DNA of 51,718 bases from Chloroflexota bacterium. GTDB taxonomy: Bacteria > Chloroflexota > Anaerolineae > B4-G1 > SLSP01. The notes under the pieces were generated by a model. The model searched no databases. It saw nothing but the letters and a program-made list of their open reading frames with translations, and had not been told where the DNA came from. The stretch lies in the NCBI GenBank assembly GCA_019873645.1, contig JAIOAX010000034.1:1-51718 (forward strand). Direction: 5' to 3'. Below are positions 36,336 through 51,300 of the stretch, in pieces. The position numbers and the translations under genes were made by a program. Every line of letters starts with the position of its first letter. Within the stretch, counting starts at the first letter, position 1.

Positions 36336-39300
36336 ATGAAAGCTGTGCAGTCGAATCTTGAATTTCTGAAGATGACCCCGCGGTGGGTTATCTTGAGTAT
36401 GTTATTAACCCTTGCGCTTCTTATCTGGCCGGCGCCGGTATGGGCGGATGGCGGGCCAGGCGGCGTTGGCAGCGATGGTGGCGATTCGGATTTGCGGCTG
36501 TGGCTGCGCGCGGATAAGGGGGTGTATGCAGATCCTGCTTGTTCGTCACCCGTGAGCCTCGGAGGAACAGCGGCCTGCTGGAGCGACCAAAGCGGATACG
36601 GGATGGATGTGGTCCAGACCGACCCGACACTGCGGCCCGTTTATCGCTCCACAAAGGTGCTGGAATTCGACACTGATGTGCTTACCGGCACACAGCCGGT
36701 ACAGTTGTTTGCCACGCCCAGTTCTGGTTTGAGCGTCATCGTAGCCTTCAAATCGGGAATTTATACCCAGACGGCGGTGCTGATGAACTATGGCAGTTCG
36801 GCGGGCCAGAATGTCAATCGCAATCTGGAACTGGGTTACACGTTTGGCGTAGACGGTGATTTCGGCCTGCATCGCGGTGGGGGGAATGCGACCGTGGCCG
36901 CGACAACGCGGATCACAGCAGAGCAGCCTTACATCTTTAGCACCGTGGTGTTGACCGGCGGCTTAGCGCCGACGACGAGCGTAAGTTTACGCCTCAATGG
37001 TACGCCGGTGGCCTTGACTACTTTGGCAGGCGGCTGGCTCACGAGCGGCGCTTATCCAACCACGACCGTACCGTTGGACATCGGCGCGCGCCGCGATGGC
37101 AATCTGTCGGCTTACCCGAATGTTGCGCCTGATGCCTTCCATAAGGGGGATATTTCGGAAGTCATCCTCTTTACGACGCCCCTCAATACCGCACAACGAA
37201 CCATTATTGAAAACTATTTGAGTGCGAAGTATACCATTCCGCTCAGTGCCGGTGCCACAAAATATGCCCACAGTGCTTACGTTTATGATGTTATCGGGAT
37301 CGGTAAAGAAACAGACGGGATGCACAGCGAGGCGCGCGGGGCAGGATTGATTTTGAGGGATAGCGGGTACTTGAGAGAGGCCGGGGATTACTGGATGGCC
37401 GGACATCGTACGGTGGTCAATACCTGGACGAGCACTTCCTTGCCAGCAGGGGTGAGTTCGCGTTGGGAACGCAACTGGTATTTTGAAAAAACGGATGTGG
37501 GAGACAACGGCGGCGCCGTCACATTGAAGTTTGACTTTAGCGAAGGAGGGCTTGAGGGCACACCTGGCGGTGTCTATGTTCTCCTGGGACGTTCAGGGAC
37601 CTCCGGTCGCTTCCGGGTTGTGCAGGCTTCCAGCTATATCGCGGGAGATCAGGTGATCTTCCCCAATGTGGCTGCCTTAAAAGATGGCTGGTCATACACG
37701 CTAGGTCAAGCCTCTGATCAACATTACTTCCTGGAGGATAGTCAGCAACCTGGTGGGCCGGCGTTCAACTTTGAGGATATATCGGCAACCGGAACGGTGA
37801 TTCCCCTCACAAAGGACAATGAAATGAGCGGTGCGCTGCCGCTGGGCTTTTCGTTTAACTTCTACGATGTCAACTATTCAAACGTGTATCTGAGTACTGA
37901 GGGCTTCATTACATTTTTGCCGGGGCAGCAGCCGAGTTTGGGGACGCCTGTACCGATTCCCACCAATGATGTGCACAATGGACTGATTGCCGGCTGGTGG
38001 AACGATCTGGATGTGCAGTATGGTGGAAAATTCTACTATGAGACCAGGGGGACGGCGCCGAATCGGCGTTTCATTGCGCAATATCATGCTTTGCCGTTAA
38101 GGGTATCTGGGGGAGTGACAAGCACTTTCCAAATCAAATTGTTTGAAAGCTCCAATATGATTGAGGTGCATTACCTGAATGCCCAGACGCAGGTGAACAC
38201 GTATGCCCTGGCTGGTATTGAAAATCAAGGCGGAACCAGTGGTCTGCAATACTATTACGGCGACGCCAATGTCGCCAATATAGCGGTGCGCTATTCCCGG
38301 CCACCGCTACTGTTAGAACAGACGGTCAACGATCCCACGCCGCGTGTCGGCGACCGTATCACCTATACCCTCATCCTGCGCAGTAATCTGCCGGCTGCGA
38401 CGACCGACGCCGTGGTGAGTGACACCCTGGACGCCGGCATGGTCTTTGCTACGGAGGCCATCACGGTAGCGTCGCCGCGGGTGTTCAATCAATCCCTTCA
38501 AGGACAAACTTTGCGGCTTGATGGGTTCACGCTGGGCGCCGGCGAGCGGATCACCTTTACTATCCCGGTGACAGTAGAAACAGATGTGACCATGGGTGAG
38601 CCGCTGTACAATGTGGCATTCCTGATACACCCGTCGCTCTCTGCGCCGCGCACGAGCGAGGTCAGCATCGTGCCGGATAATTGTTGGGTCAATCTAAATG
38701 GCGTGATTTCTGATCAGATACAGCCTGTGATTGACCTGGCTGCGTCTGGGGATGAAGTCAAAATCGCGGGGCACTGTTTGGATCTCCATACTCATTCAGA
38801 TGGTTTGGAGCAGGTGGCCTATATCAGCAAAACTTTGACTTTGCGAGGTGGCTATACGCCTGCGAACTGGACGACAGCTTATTCCACTGTGACAACCGTA
38901 TTGGATGCGCGCGGCCAGGGACGGGTTGTGTTTATCGCGCCGGGCGTGACGGTAACATTAGCCAATCTGCATTTAATCAGAGGGGATGCTTTCCAAAGCG
39001 GCAGCGCGCAGAGCTATGGGGGCGGCGTATATGCTGCGAACGCACAACTGAATCTGCAGGATATGCAAGTCTATGATAGCCTGGCCTTGTTGGGTGGGGG
39101 CGTCTATGTATCCGGCGGGATGTTGAACTGGACCCGCGGCGCGGCACTGACCAATACCGCATCTACTGCCGGTGGGGGAATATACCTGGCCGGCGGCACA
39201 ACCGGATGGTTGGATGGCGTCGTTGTGCGTGCCAATATGTTAGAGAATAGTTTGTCCAGCGGTCAGGGCGGCGGTGGTGTATATGCCTTGAACAGTACGC

Positions 39301-42300
39301 TGGTATTGACCGGTCAGGTGCAATTTCAGGCCAATAGCGGCGCTTATCAAGGCGGCGCCATCTACGTGCAAAACACGTCATTGACGGCGCGGCAGATTAC
39401 CCTTCAAGGGAATAGCGCAGATCGGGGTGGCGGATTGTTTGTCAACGGTGGCACCGTGTTGATGACCGGTATGGAGGCGCGGGATAACTACGCCTGGGGG
39501 CGTTCTGGACCCGGCGGCGCTCTATATCTATTGCAAAGCTCGGCGCAAATCTCGACCAGTCAATTGATTTCTAACACGGCTAACGGCCAGGGCGGCGCCG
39601 TGTATGCCGATCGTACTAACGTCTGGTTGGTTTCCAGCATTATCAGCGGCAACACCAGCCTGATGGAAGGCGGCGGTCTCTATGCGAATAGTGTTGCCAG
39701 TATGACGTTGCGAGCGAATGATATTCTTAACAACCGCGGAATTTCCGGTGCCGGTCTGTATATCAATTACGGTACGCCGAACCTAAACAATAACCGCATT
39801 GTTGGTAACCAGGCCTCTGCTTCTGGCAATGGCGGTGGTATGGTCTTTTATCAAACGAGCGGTGCTGTGGTCACGGCAAATCTGTTGATGAACAATAGGG
39901 CGCGCCGTGGCGGCGGTTTGTACCTTACCACCGATAATACGGCCAGGCTAACCCATAATCAGATGTTTTTCAATAATGCTTCCTCGGAAGGCGGCGGTTT
40001 GTATGTGCGTTCCAGCAATGTGTATATAGCCCAGAATCAGGTGATGACCAATACTTCGGGTGGCGTAGGAGGGGGGATTTATTGTTCCGGCGGGACGCCG
40101 CAGTACATCCAAAACACGGTGGCGTTCAACAGCACTGTGAACGGCGGCGGAGGTATCTATTGTTCCACCGGCAATCCGCAGTTTGTGGGGAATGTTTTGG
40201 AATTTAATACGGCGAGTATGGCCGTCATCAGCTACGGTGGTGCACTGGGCCTGGACTCCACTTCTGGAGCACAAGTCAATAACAACTGGTTCCGGGCCAA
40301 TGAGGCGCGCCGTGGTGGGGGGCTGTACATCCGTGATTCCGCTGCGGCGGTGGTGCAGTCTAATACTATCCTTTCGAACACCGCTAACCTGGGCGGCGGT
40401 GTGTATGTCCGGAGCGGCCTGGTGACCGCCGGGTTCTTCACTAATACGGTTGCCTTCAACAGCGTATCGGGTTCTGATAATCGCGGCGCCGGCGTTTTTA
40501 TTGATGGGGGCGCTTCGCCATGGAGTGCCAATCTGATCTACAGCAATACGGCTCAATTGCGCGGCGGGGGATTTTATATCAACACTTCTTCGGCAGCACT
40601 CCGCAATAACTGGATTGCCTTTAATCGCGCGTTAAATACTACAGACAGCGGCGGCGGTGTGTACGTATTGGCCGGGACAACGGTATTAGAAAATAACCAG
40701 ATCATGACCAATACAACGTCTGGATCCGGGGGAGGAATCTACCTGAATGCCGTTACGGCAGGGAGCACCCTACGCCAAAACACCCTGGTCGGCAATACAG
40801 CAGCTAAAGGAGGCGGCATCTTTGTTTATCGGGGCAGGCCCGTACTGCTCGGAAACCAGGTGCTGCGGAATGTATCTACAGGAACTACGGATAGCGGCGG
40901 CGGCATCTATATCTCTTCTAGCGATACTCAATTGATCTCCCTGGTGCGCAATGTCGTTCAGGGGAATCAAGCGCAAGGTCAGGGTGGCGGCCTGTATGTT
41001 TACTCGTCCATACAAGATATCTTCGATGGCAATGTGCTGCTTGCCAATACAGCGCAATCCCATGGCGGCGGGGCATACCTGACCAATAATACCACGGCGC
41101 GACTGTTAAATACCGTCGTCGCGGATAACGTGAGCGTCAGCGGTATGGGCGGCGGTATCTACATGACCGGTTCCAACGCCCGTTGGCTGCATGCCACCAT
41201 TGCCCGCAACGCTGATGCCTATCAGGTCGGCGTCCATGTCCAGAGCGGTTCACCGGTTTTCACCAACACCATTCTTGTCAGCCACACCATCGGCATATCG
41301 GTTGCTCAGGGGGCTAAGGTAACTTTCAATGCTACGCTCTGGGGCAATGAGTATAATGCCAGCGGGCCGGGCAACTTATTTGCCTACGGGCCAAGTGTGA
41401 CCGGCAACCCCGATTTTCTGGCGCCTGACGTCGGCAATTATCGCATTGGGCCGAATTCGGCGGCGCTCGATGCTGGCGTGCCTGCTGGCGTCACAGGAGA
41501 TATGGACGGACTCTCGCGCCCGGTACATCTGGGTTATGACCTGGGGGCCAGTGAATATCGTGGCACATGCTTTGTGCGACTGAACCAGTCCCTTTATATA
41601 TACAGCACCATTCAGGCCGCGGTGAACGCCAGCACCGATCCCAACGACCTGGTGAAAGTTGCCGGAACCTGTACCGGTGTGCATACCCAGGGCGCACGGA
41701 CCCAAACCGTGTATTTAAACAAATCGTTGACCCTGCAAGGCGGCTATACCCTGACCCAGTGGCTCTATCCTGATCCGGTAGCGTATCCGACGACGGTGGA
41801 TGCGCTGAATTTAGGACGGGTGATTTACGTTGCCGACGGCGTAACTACGACTGTGCGCGGCTTGCGCCTCCGGGGCGGCAATGCTGCTCTGGGCGGCGGT
41901 GTGAACGGCGGCGGGGGGATTTATGCGACCGGGGCTACCCTCACGCTAGAAGGTGTCTGGATCTTTGGCAACCAGGCGGCGAACGGCGGTGGGGTTATGG
42001 CCGATGCGGCTACGGTGTATGGGGCTAATGTGCAGCTCTACGATAATACTGCGGTCAACGGCGGCGGCCTGTATGCCGATGCTGCGGCATTGCAGCTCTC
42101 CGGCTCGCAAATCTTCAGCAACACTGCGACCAACGGCGGCGGCGTGTATGTGTATCGCTCTGCGGCGGCGCAAATCACCCACAATACTTTCCATCACAAT
42201 ACGGCCACTTCTGGCGGCGGCGCGATATATCTGGCGCAGAGTCCGGCGGACATCGCTGCTAACCGCATCTTTGCCAACACGGGAGCGCGGGGCGGCGGAT

Positions 42301-45300
42301 TGTACCTCGACGCCAGCCATGCACGGTTGGGCAATAACGTGGTTGTGGATAACACTGCCACCGACAGGGGCAGCGGCATCTACGTAGATGCTTCATCGCC
42401 GCGCATCCTGCACTTGACGATTGCACGCAACCGCGGCGATGGGGAAAGCGGCATCCATCTCGCCGGCAGCAGCGCGGTGGTCATCACGAATACTGTCCTG
42501 GTCAGCCAGACCGTGGGGTTGAATGTGGAAGCGGGCAGCGCGGTGACGCTCACGGCCACCTATTGGGGCAACGGCGCGTGGGCCAACGGCGCAGATTGGA
42601 TCGGCGCCGGCAGTGTGATCTCGCACCTGAATTACTATGCCGGCACCCCGGCCTTTGTCGCGCCGGGGGAACAAGATTACCACATCAACGGTAATTCCGC
42701 GCTCATCAACCAGGGTGTGTTGACCGAAATCCTGGATGACCTGGACGGTTTCCCGCGTGACCGTTGGCCCGACCTGGGGGCGGATGAATATCGCACATGT
42801 TGGGTGCGCTTGAATGATGATCCTACCGACTATACCGGCGTGCAGGCTGCCGTGGATGCTGCGCGTCCTGGCGATGTCGTCAAAATCGCCGGCCGGTGTG
42901 GCGGCGTCAGCGCGCGCCCGCGCAATGACCTGACGACCACCGGGCTGGTCACGCAGGTGGTTTATCTGACACAAACGCTCACCCTGCAAGGCGGGTACAC
43001 CGCCACCAACTTCACCCAACCCTATCCGGTGACGCAGCCTACCGTTCTGGACGCCCTGGGCGTCGGGCGGGTGGTTTACGTGGCCGGTGGCGCGCAACCC
43101 ACCCTCGTTGGCTTGCACTTGACTGGCGGCAACGCGGCCGGGCAAGGCGGTCATCCCACCGCCAACGCCGGCGGCGGCCTCTACGCTGCCCAGGCTACGG
43201 TTACGGTGGATGCCTGTCAGTTCTACGACAACGTGGCCGATGTCGGCAGCGGCATCCATATCGCCTTGGGAGAGGCCGATCTGCGGAATACCATCATCGC
43301 CGACAATCAAACGTTCACCGGCGGCGCGCTGCACACGTGGGCAAGCGACCTGCACGCACGGCATACAACCCTGGCACGCAATGCCGGCGTCGGTGTTTAT
43401 CTTGAGCAGGCCGGCACCGCTTGGCTTACGAACACTATCCTGGTCAGCCATACGGTTGGTCTCACCACTACCGGTGTCGCCGCCGCCCGGCTTAAGGCGA
43501 CGCTCTGGGGCAACGGCCTGGATTGGGATACGGGTAACGCCAATATCCAGGCGGAAACCAACTTCTGGGGCAATCCGGCCTTTGTGGCGCCGGCCACGCG
43601 CAACTATCATCTGCGGGGTATCTCGGCTGCCATTGACCGGGGCGTGAATGCCGGCTTGACCGTAGATGGCGACGGCGAGATGCGGCCTGTGGGTGCCGGC
43701 TATGACCTCGGCGTCGATGAGTTCCAGGGCGCTTTCTCTTTGAGTAAGCAGGCGATGCCTTCATTGGTACTGTCGGGCGAGCAGGTTACCTATACGCTCT
43801 CTCTTACCAACACCGGTTATCTTCCCCTGCAATTTACAGTTGTGGACCATTTGCCCGATCATGGCTCTCCGCATGGTTCTATGACCTGGACACCCTGGCT
43901 TGTGCCGGGTGAAGTGTGGACGCAACAGATTCCGGTAGATGTGGAATTGGGATACGTTGGCCCATTGACGAATACCGCGTTTGCCACCGTTACGCTGGGG
44001 ATGACCGCGCGGGCCGAGGCCGTAGCGCGGGCTGTGCTGCAATCCGACCTGGCGATCACCAAGACGGCTACGCTGGAGGCTGCGCCGGGCGACTATGTGA
44101 CCTATACCCTGGCTTTCCAGAACATCGGCGCAAGTCCCGCATTCAGTGTGGTGGTGAGCGATACGGTCCCGGCGGCGTTGGCGTCGTTGCAGGTGACGGC
44201 CACACGCCCTATCACCGCCTTTGGCCCGATTTCTTATACCTGGAATTTGGGGACGCTTGGACCGAACAGCGGCGGCTTCATCACCGTAACCGGCCGTGTG
44301 CGCGCCGGGACGCCCCGAGGCGCGGCTATCTTGAACACGGCAACAATTGCCGGTTGGCTCATCGAAGAGAACACCTCTAACAACGCCAGTGGGCCGGTCA
44401 CCACCACCGTGTTGAATGTCGCGCCGCTGGCTTTACACGATGTCGTCACCACAGCCGAGGATACCCCGGTAGCGGTACCGGTGTTAGATAACGACATAGA
44501 CCTCAACGGCGATGCCCTTGCTGTGATTGCGGTCGGTGTGCCGCAGCATGGACAGGCCGACATCCTGGGCGTGACGGTGCTATATACGCCAACCCAGGAT
44601 TTCTACGGCACAGACAGCTTTACTTATGTGGTGAGCGATGGCGTGTTGACCGACACCGGTACGGTCAGTGTGACGGTCTTGTCGGAGAACGATCCGCCGG
44701 TAGCCCTGGACGATGCCTACTCCACCTTCCGCAATCAGCCGTTGAGCGTCGCCGCGCCGGGGGTGCTGGCGAACGACACCGACACCGATGGCGACGCCCT
44801 GACCGCCGACCTGGTAAGCCTTCCAGTGCACGGGACGACGACGCTGAACGCCGACGGCAGCTTCGTCTACACGCCGACGGCCGGCTTCGCCGGCGAAGAT
44901 GCCTTCACCTACCAGGCTTACGACGGCGTGGACTATTCCACTCCGGTGACCGTGACCATCACGGTAACGAACCGCGCACCGGTCGCCGCAGGCGATGCCT
45001 ATCAGACCTATCGCAATCAACCGTTGAGCGTCGCTGCGCCGGGCGTGCTGACGAACGACAGCGACGCCGACGGCGATGCTCTGACCGCCGCCCTGGTAAG
45101 TACACCCACGCACGGGACAGCAACCCTGAACGCCGATGGCAGCTTCGTCTACACGCCGACGGCGGGCTTTGTGGGTGAGGATGCGTTCACCTATCAGGCT
45201 TACGACGGATTGACGCACTCCAACATAGCGACAGTGACGCTGACGATAGTGAATCGCGCGCCGACGGCGACAGGCGATGCCTATCCGACCTACCGCAATC

Positions 45301-48300
45301 AGCCGGTTAGTGTTTCTGCGCCGGGCGTGCTGTTGAACGACAGTGACGCCGACGGCGACGCCTTGACCGCCGCCCTGGCGACCGCGCCCGCGCACGGGAT
45401 GGCGACATTGAACGCCGACGGGAGCTTCGTCTACACACCGACGGCCGGCTTCGCAGGCGTGGAGATCTTCACCTACCGCGCCTACGATGGTGTGGATTAC
45501 TCTGATGCGGCTACCGTGACCGTCACGGTTGAGAACCGCGCGCCGGTTGCGGCGGATGACGCCTACCAGACCTATCGCAATCAGCCGCTGAGTGTGGCGG
45601 CGACTGGCGTGCTGGCGAACGACACCGACGCCGACGGCGACGCGCTGACCGCCGCCCTGGCGACCGCGCCCGCGCACGGGACGGCGACCTTGAACGCCGA
45701 CGGGAGCTTCGTCTATACGCCAACGGCGGGCTTCGTGGGCGTGGATACGTTCACCTACCGCGCGTATGACGGCGTGGCCGACTCCGCTGCGGCTACTGTG
45801 ACCATCACGGTTGAAAACCGCGCGCCGGTCGCGGCGGGCGATGCTTATCTGGCGACGACTTACCAGCCGTTGCCCATCTTCGCGCCCGGCGTGTTGGAGA
45901 ACGACGCCGATGCCGATGGCGATTCGTTGACTGCTGCGTTGGTGAGCGCGCCCGCGCACGGGACGGTGACGCTGAACGCCGATGGTGGCTTTGTTTACAC
46001 GCCGACGGTGGGCAACACAGGGGTTGTGACGTTCACCTATCGCGCTTCCGACGGGTTGGCGACCTCGAATGTGGCGACGGTGCTGATCACCGTGACGGCC
46101 AACGCGCTGCCTGAGGCCGCAGCGGATGCCTATGCCACCTTCCGCAATCAGCCGCTGAGCGTGGCGGCGCCGGGCGTGCTGGCGAACGACAGCGATGCGG
46201 AAAACGATCCGCTGAGTGCCGTGTTTGCGACTATGCCGGCGCACGGAGCGGTCGCATTGAACGCCGACGGGAGCTTCGTCTACACGCCGACGACAGGTTT
46301 TGTGGGCGTGGATACCTTCACCTACCGCGCCTATGACGGCATCGGCTACTCCGACCCGGCAACGGTGACGGTCATCGTGACGAACCGCGCGCCCGTGGCC
46401 GCAGGAGAGGCTTATCCGGCTTCGTCTTACCAGCCGTTGTATGTCGCTGCGCCCGGCGTGCTGGCAAATGATAGCGATGCGGATGGCGATCCGTTGAGTG
46501 CAGTGCTGATGGGGGATCCGGCGCACGGCATAGTGGCGTTGAACGCCGACGGTAGTTTTGTTTACGTACCCAGTGTGGGGTTTGCGGGCGTGGATACATT
46601 CACCTATCGCGCCTACGATGGATTGGCTTACTCGAACCTGGCGACGGTGCTCATCACCGTGACTGCCAACGCGGCGCCGGTGGCCGTGGCGGATGCCTAC
46701 TCCACCTTCCGCAATCAACCGTTGAGCGTCGCTGCGCCGGGGGTATTGGCGAACGACAGCGATGCGGAGAACGATCCCTTGATCGCCATGCCGGTGAGCG
46801 CACCCGCGTATGGGACGGCGACGCTGGCAACCGACGGGAGTTTCGTTTACACACCCACGGCGGGCTTTGTTGGCGTGGATGCCTTCACCTATCGTCTCTA
46901 TGACGGGCTTAACTATTCTACTCCGGCGGCCGTGACCATCACCGTTGAGAACCGTGCGCCGGACGCCGCAGGCGAAGCCTATACGACCTTCCGCAATCAA
47001 CCATTGAGCATCTCTGCGCCGGGCGTGTTGGCGAACGATAGCGACGTCGACGGTGACGAGCTGACCGCCGCCCTGGCGAGCGCGCCTGCGCACGGGACGG
47101 CGACACTGAACCCCGATGGCAGCTTCGTCTATACGCCGACAACAGGCTTTGCGGGTGTGGACGCTTTCACCTATCGCGCCTACGACGGCGTGGACTACTC
47201 CGCTCCGGCGACCGTGAGCCTCACCGTGACCAACCGCGCGCCGACGGTGACGGGGGACGCTTACGCGGCTTCTCACGACCGCCCGGTGAACATCCCGGCG
47301 CCGGGCGTGCTGGCGAACGATAACGATGCGGACGGCGATCCTTTGATCGGTGTTCTGCTGGATGTCCCAATGCACGGAACGGTCACATTGAACGCCGACG
47401 GCAGCTTCGTCTACACGCCGACGGTGGGCTTTGTGGGTACGGACGCCTTCACCTACCGCGCCTATGACGGCGTCGCTTATTCCAATCCGGCGACGGTGAC
47501 GTTGACGGTGACGAACGACGCGCCGGTAGCTGAAGACGATGCTTATCTGGCTTCGACTTACCAACCGTTATCCATAGTTGCGCCTGGTGTGTTGACCAAC
47601 GATCGCGATGCCGATGGAGACTTGCTGAACACTGCGTTGGTGGATGGGCCGACGCATGGGACGCTGTCGCTGAACCTCGACGGCAGCTTCGTTTACACGC
47701 CGACGCTCGGCTGGAATGGCGTTGTCACCTTCACCTATCGCGCCTCGGATGGGCTGGCGACCTCGAATGTGGCGACGGTACGCATCACTGTGACGGCCAA
47801 TGCACTGCCTGTGGCCACAGCCGATGCTTATGCTACCTTCCGCAACCAACCGTTGAGCGTGGCTGCGCCGGGCGTGTTGGTGAACGATACCGACGCGGAA
47901 AGCGATCCCCTGAGCGCTATGCTCGTGAGTGCGCCCGCGCACGGGACGGTGATGTTGAACGCCGACGGCAGTTTCATCTACACCCTTACCACAGGCTTTG
48001 CCGGCGTGGATGCTTTCACCTACCGCGCCTATGATGGAATTGGCTATTCCGACCCGGCCACTGTGACCATCACCGTGACGAACCGCGCACCGGTGGCAGC
48101 AGGAGATGCCTATCTGGCTTCAACTTACCAACCATTGCAGGTAGCGGCGCCGGGCGTGTTGACGAATGACGCCGACGCGGATGGCGATACCCTGATGGCC
48201 GCTAAAGTGAGCGATCCGGCGCACGGGACGCTGGTGTTAGCGGCGAATGGCGGCTTTGTCTACACGCCGACGTTGGGTTTCAGCGGCGTGGATGTCTTCA

Positions 48301-51300
48301 CCTATCGCGCTTACGATGGCCTGGCATACTCGGAAGTGGCAACGGTGGTCATCACCGTAACGGCCAACGCGCTTCCCATAGCCGAGAATGACGCCTACAC
48401 CACTTATCGCAACCAGCCGCTGAGCGTGGCGACGCCGGGCGTGCTGGGGAATGATAACGATGCGGAAAACGATCCCCTGAGTGCCATGCCGGTGAGCGCG
48501 CCCACGCACGGGACGGCGACGCTAAAGGCCGACGGCAGCTTCGTCTACACGCCGACGGCGGGCTTCGCGGGTATAGACGCCTTCACCTATCACGCTTACG
48601 ACGGGGTGGGGTACTCCAATGTGGCGACCGTGACCATCACCGTAGCGAACCGTGCGCCGGTCGCGGCGGACGACACCTACCAGACCTATCGTAACCAACC
48701 TTTGAGCGTGGCCGCGCCGGGCGTGCTGGTGAACGACAGCGACGCGGACGGCGACGCGCTGACCGTTGCTTTGATGGATGTTCCGTTATACGGGACGGCG
48801 ACGCTGCAGACCGATGGCAGCTTCGTCTACACGCCGACGGCGGGCTTCGCGGGGATGGACACCTTCACCTATCGCGCGTATGACGGCGTAGGCTACTCCA
48901 ACGTGGCGACCGTGACCATCACCGTAGCGAACCGCGCGCCGGTCGCGGCGGCTGACGCCTATCAGACTTATCGTAACCAGCCGATTAGTGTCTCTGCGCC
49001 AGGGGTGCTGGCGAACGACAGCGACGCCGACGGCGATGTGCTGACCGCCGCCCTGGCAACCGCGCCCACGCACGGGACGGCGACGCTGAAGGCCGACGGG
49101 CGTTTCGTCTACACGCCGACGGCGGGCTTCGCGGGGATGGACATCTTCACCTACCGCACGTATGATGGCATGAGCTATTCATCTCCGGCAACTGTGACCA
49201 TCACCGTGGTGAACCGCGCGCCGGTCGCGGCGGATGACGCCTACCAGACCTATCGTAACCAACCGTTGAACGTGGCCGCGCCGGGGGTGCTGGTGAACGA
49301 CAGCGACGCGGATGGCGACGTACTGAGCGCCGCCCTGGCAACCGCGCCCGCGCACGGGATGGCGACGCTGAAGGCCGACGGGCGCTTCGTCTACACGCCG
49401 ACGGCGGGCTTTGCGGGGACGGACGCCTTCACCTACCGCACTTACGACGGGGTGGGGTACTCCGCTCCGGCGACCGTGACCATCACCGTAGCGAACCGCG
49501 CGCCGGTCGCGGCGGGTGACGCCTATCAAACCTATCGCAACCAACCGTTGAACGTGGCCGCGCCGGGGGTGCTGGCGAACGACAGCGACGCGGACGGCGA
49601 CGCGCTGACCGCTGCCCTGGCGACCGCGCCTGCGCATGGGACGGCGACGCTGCAGGCCGACGGCAGTTTCGTCTACACGCCGACGGCCGGCTTTGCGGGT
49701 ACGGATACCTTCACCTACCGTGCTTACGACGGGGTGGGGTACTCCGCTCCGGCGGCCGTGACCATCACCGTTGAGAACCGTGCGCCGGTCGCGGCGGGTG
49801 ACGCCTATCCGACCTATCGCAACCAGCCGTTGAGCGTGGCCGCGCCGGGCGTGTTGGCGAACGACAGTGATGCCGACGGTGATCCACTGACCGCCGTTCT
49901 GGTGAACGCACCCGCGCATGGGACGGCGACCTTGAAGGCCGATGGCAGCTTCGTCTACACGCCGACGACAGGGTTTGTGGGCGTGGATACCTTCACCTAC
50001 CGCGCCTCCGATGGGGTGGGTTACTCTGCGCTGGCGACCGTGACCATCACTGTAACGAACCGCGCGCCGGTCGCGGCGGATGAGGCCTATCCGGCAACGA
50101 CTTACCAGCCGCTGGCCGTTTCCGCGCCCGGGGTATTGCTGAACGACGCCGACCCCGATGGCGACGCCTTAACCGCCGCCCTGGTGAGTGTACCCGGACA
50201 CGGGACAGTGACACTGAACCCTGATGGCAGCTTCGTCTACACGCCGACGGTCGGTTTCAGCGGTGTGGATACCTTCACCTATCGCGCCTCGGACGGGCTG
50301 GCGACCTCGAATGGGGCGACGGTTATCATCACTGTGACGGCCAATGCGGTTCCCGTAGCCGCAGCCGATGCGTATGCGACCTTCCGCAATCAACCATTGA
50401 GCATCTCTGCGCCGGGGGTGTTGGCGAACGACAGCGACGCGGAAGGCAACCCCTTGAGCGCCGTTCTGGCGACCGCGCCCGCGCACGGGACGGCGACCTT
50501 GAAGGCCGATGGCAGCTTCGTCTACACGCCGACGACAGGGTTTGTGGGCGTGGATACCTTCACCTACCGCGCTTCCGATGGGGTGGGTTACTCTGCGCCG
50601 GCGACCGTGACCATCACCGTAACGAACCGCGCGCCGACGGCAGTGGATGACGCCTATCCGGCAACGACTTACCAGCCGCTGGCCGTTTCCGCGCCCGGGG
50701 TATTGCTGAACGACGCCGACCCCGATGGCGACGCCTTAACCGCCGCCCTGGTGAGTGTACCCGGACACGGGACAGTGACACTGAACCCTGATGGCAGCTT
50801 CGTCTACACGCCGACGGTCGGCTGGAATGGCGTTGTCACCTTCACCTATCGCGCCTCGGACGGGCTGGCGACCTCGAATGTGGCAACGGTACGCATCACT
50901 GTGACGGCCAATGCGGTTCCTGTAGCCGCAGCCGATGCGTATGCGACCTTCCGCAATCAACCATTGAGCATCTCTGCGCCGGGGGTGTTGGCGAACGACA
51001 GTGATGCCGACGGTGATCCACTAACCGCCATTCTGGCGACCGCGCCCGCGCACGGGACGGCGACCTTGAAGGCCGATGGCAGCTTTGTCTACACGCCGAC
51101 GACAGGGTTTGTGGGCGTGGATACCTTCACCTACCGCGCTTCCGATGGGGTGGGTTACTCTGCGGCGGCGACTGTGACCATCACCGTAACGAACCGCGCG
51201 CCGGTCGCGGCGGATGAGGCCTATCCGGCAACGACTTACCAGCCGCTGGCCGTTTCCGCGCCCGGGGTATTGCTGAACGACGCCGACGCCGACGGCGATG

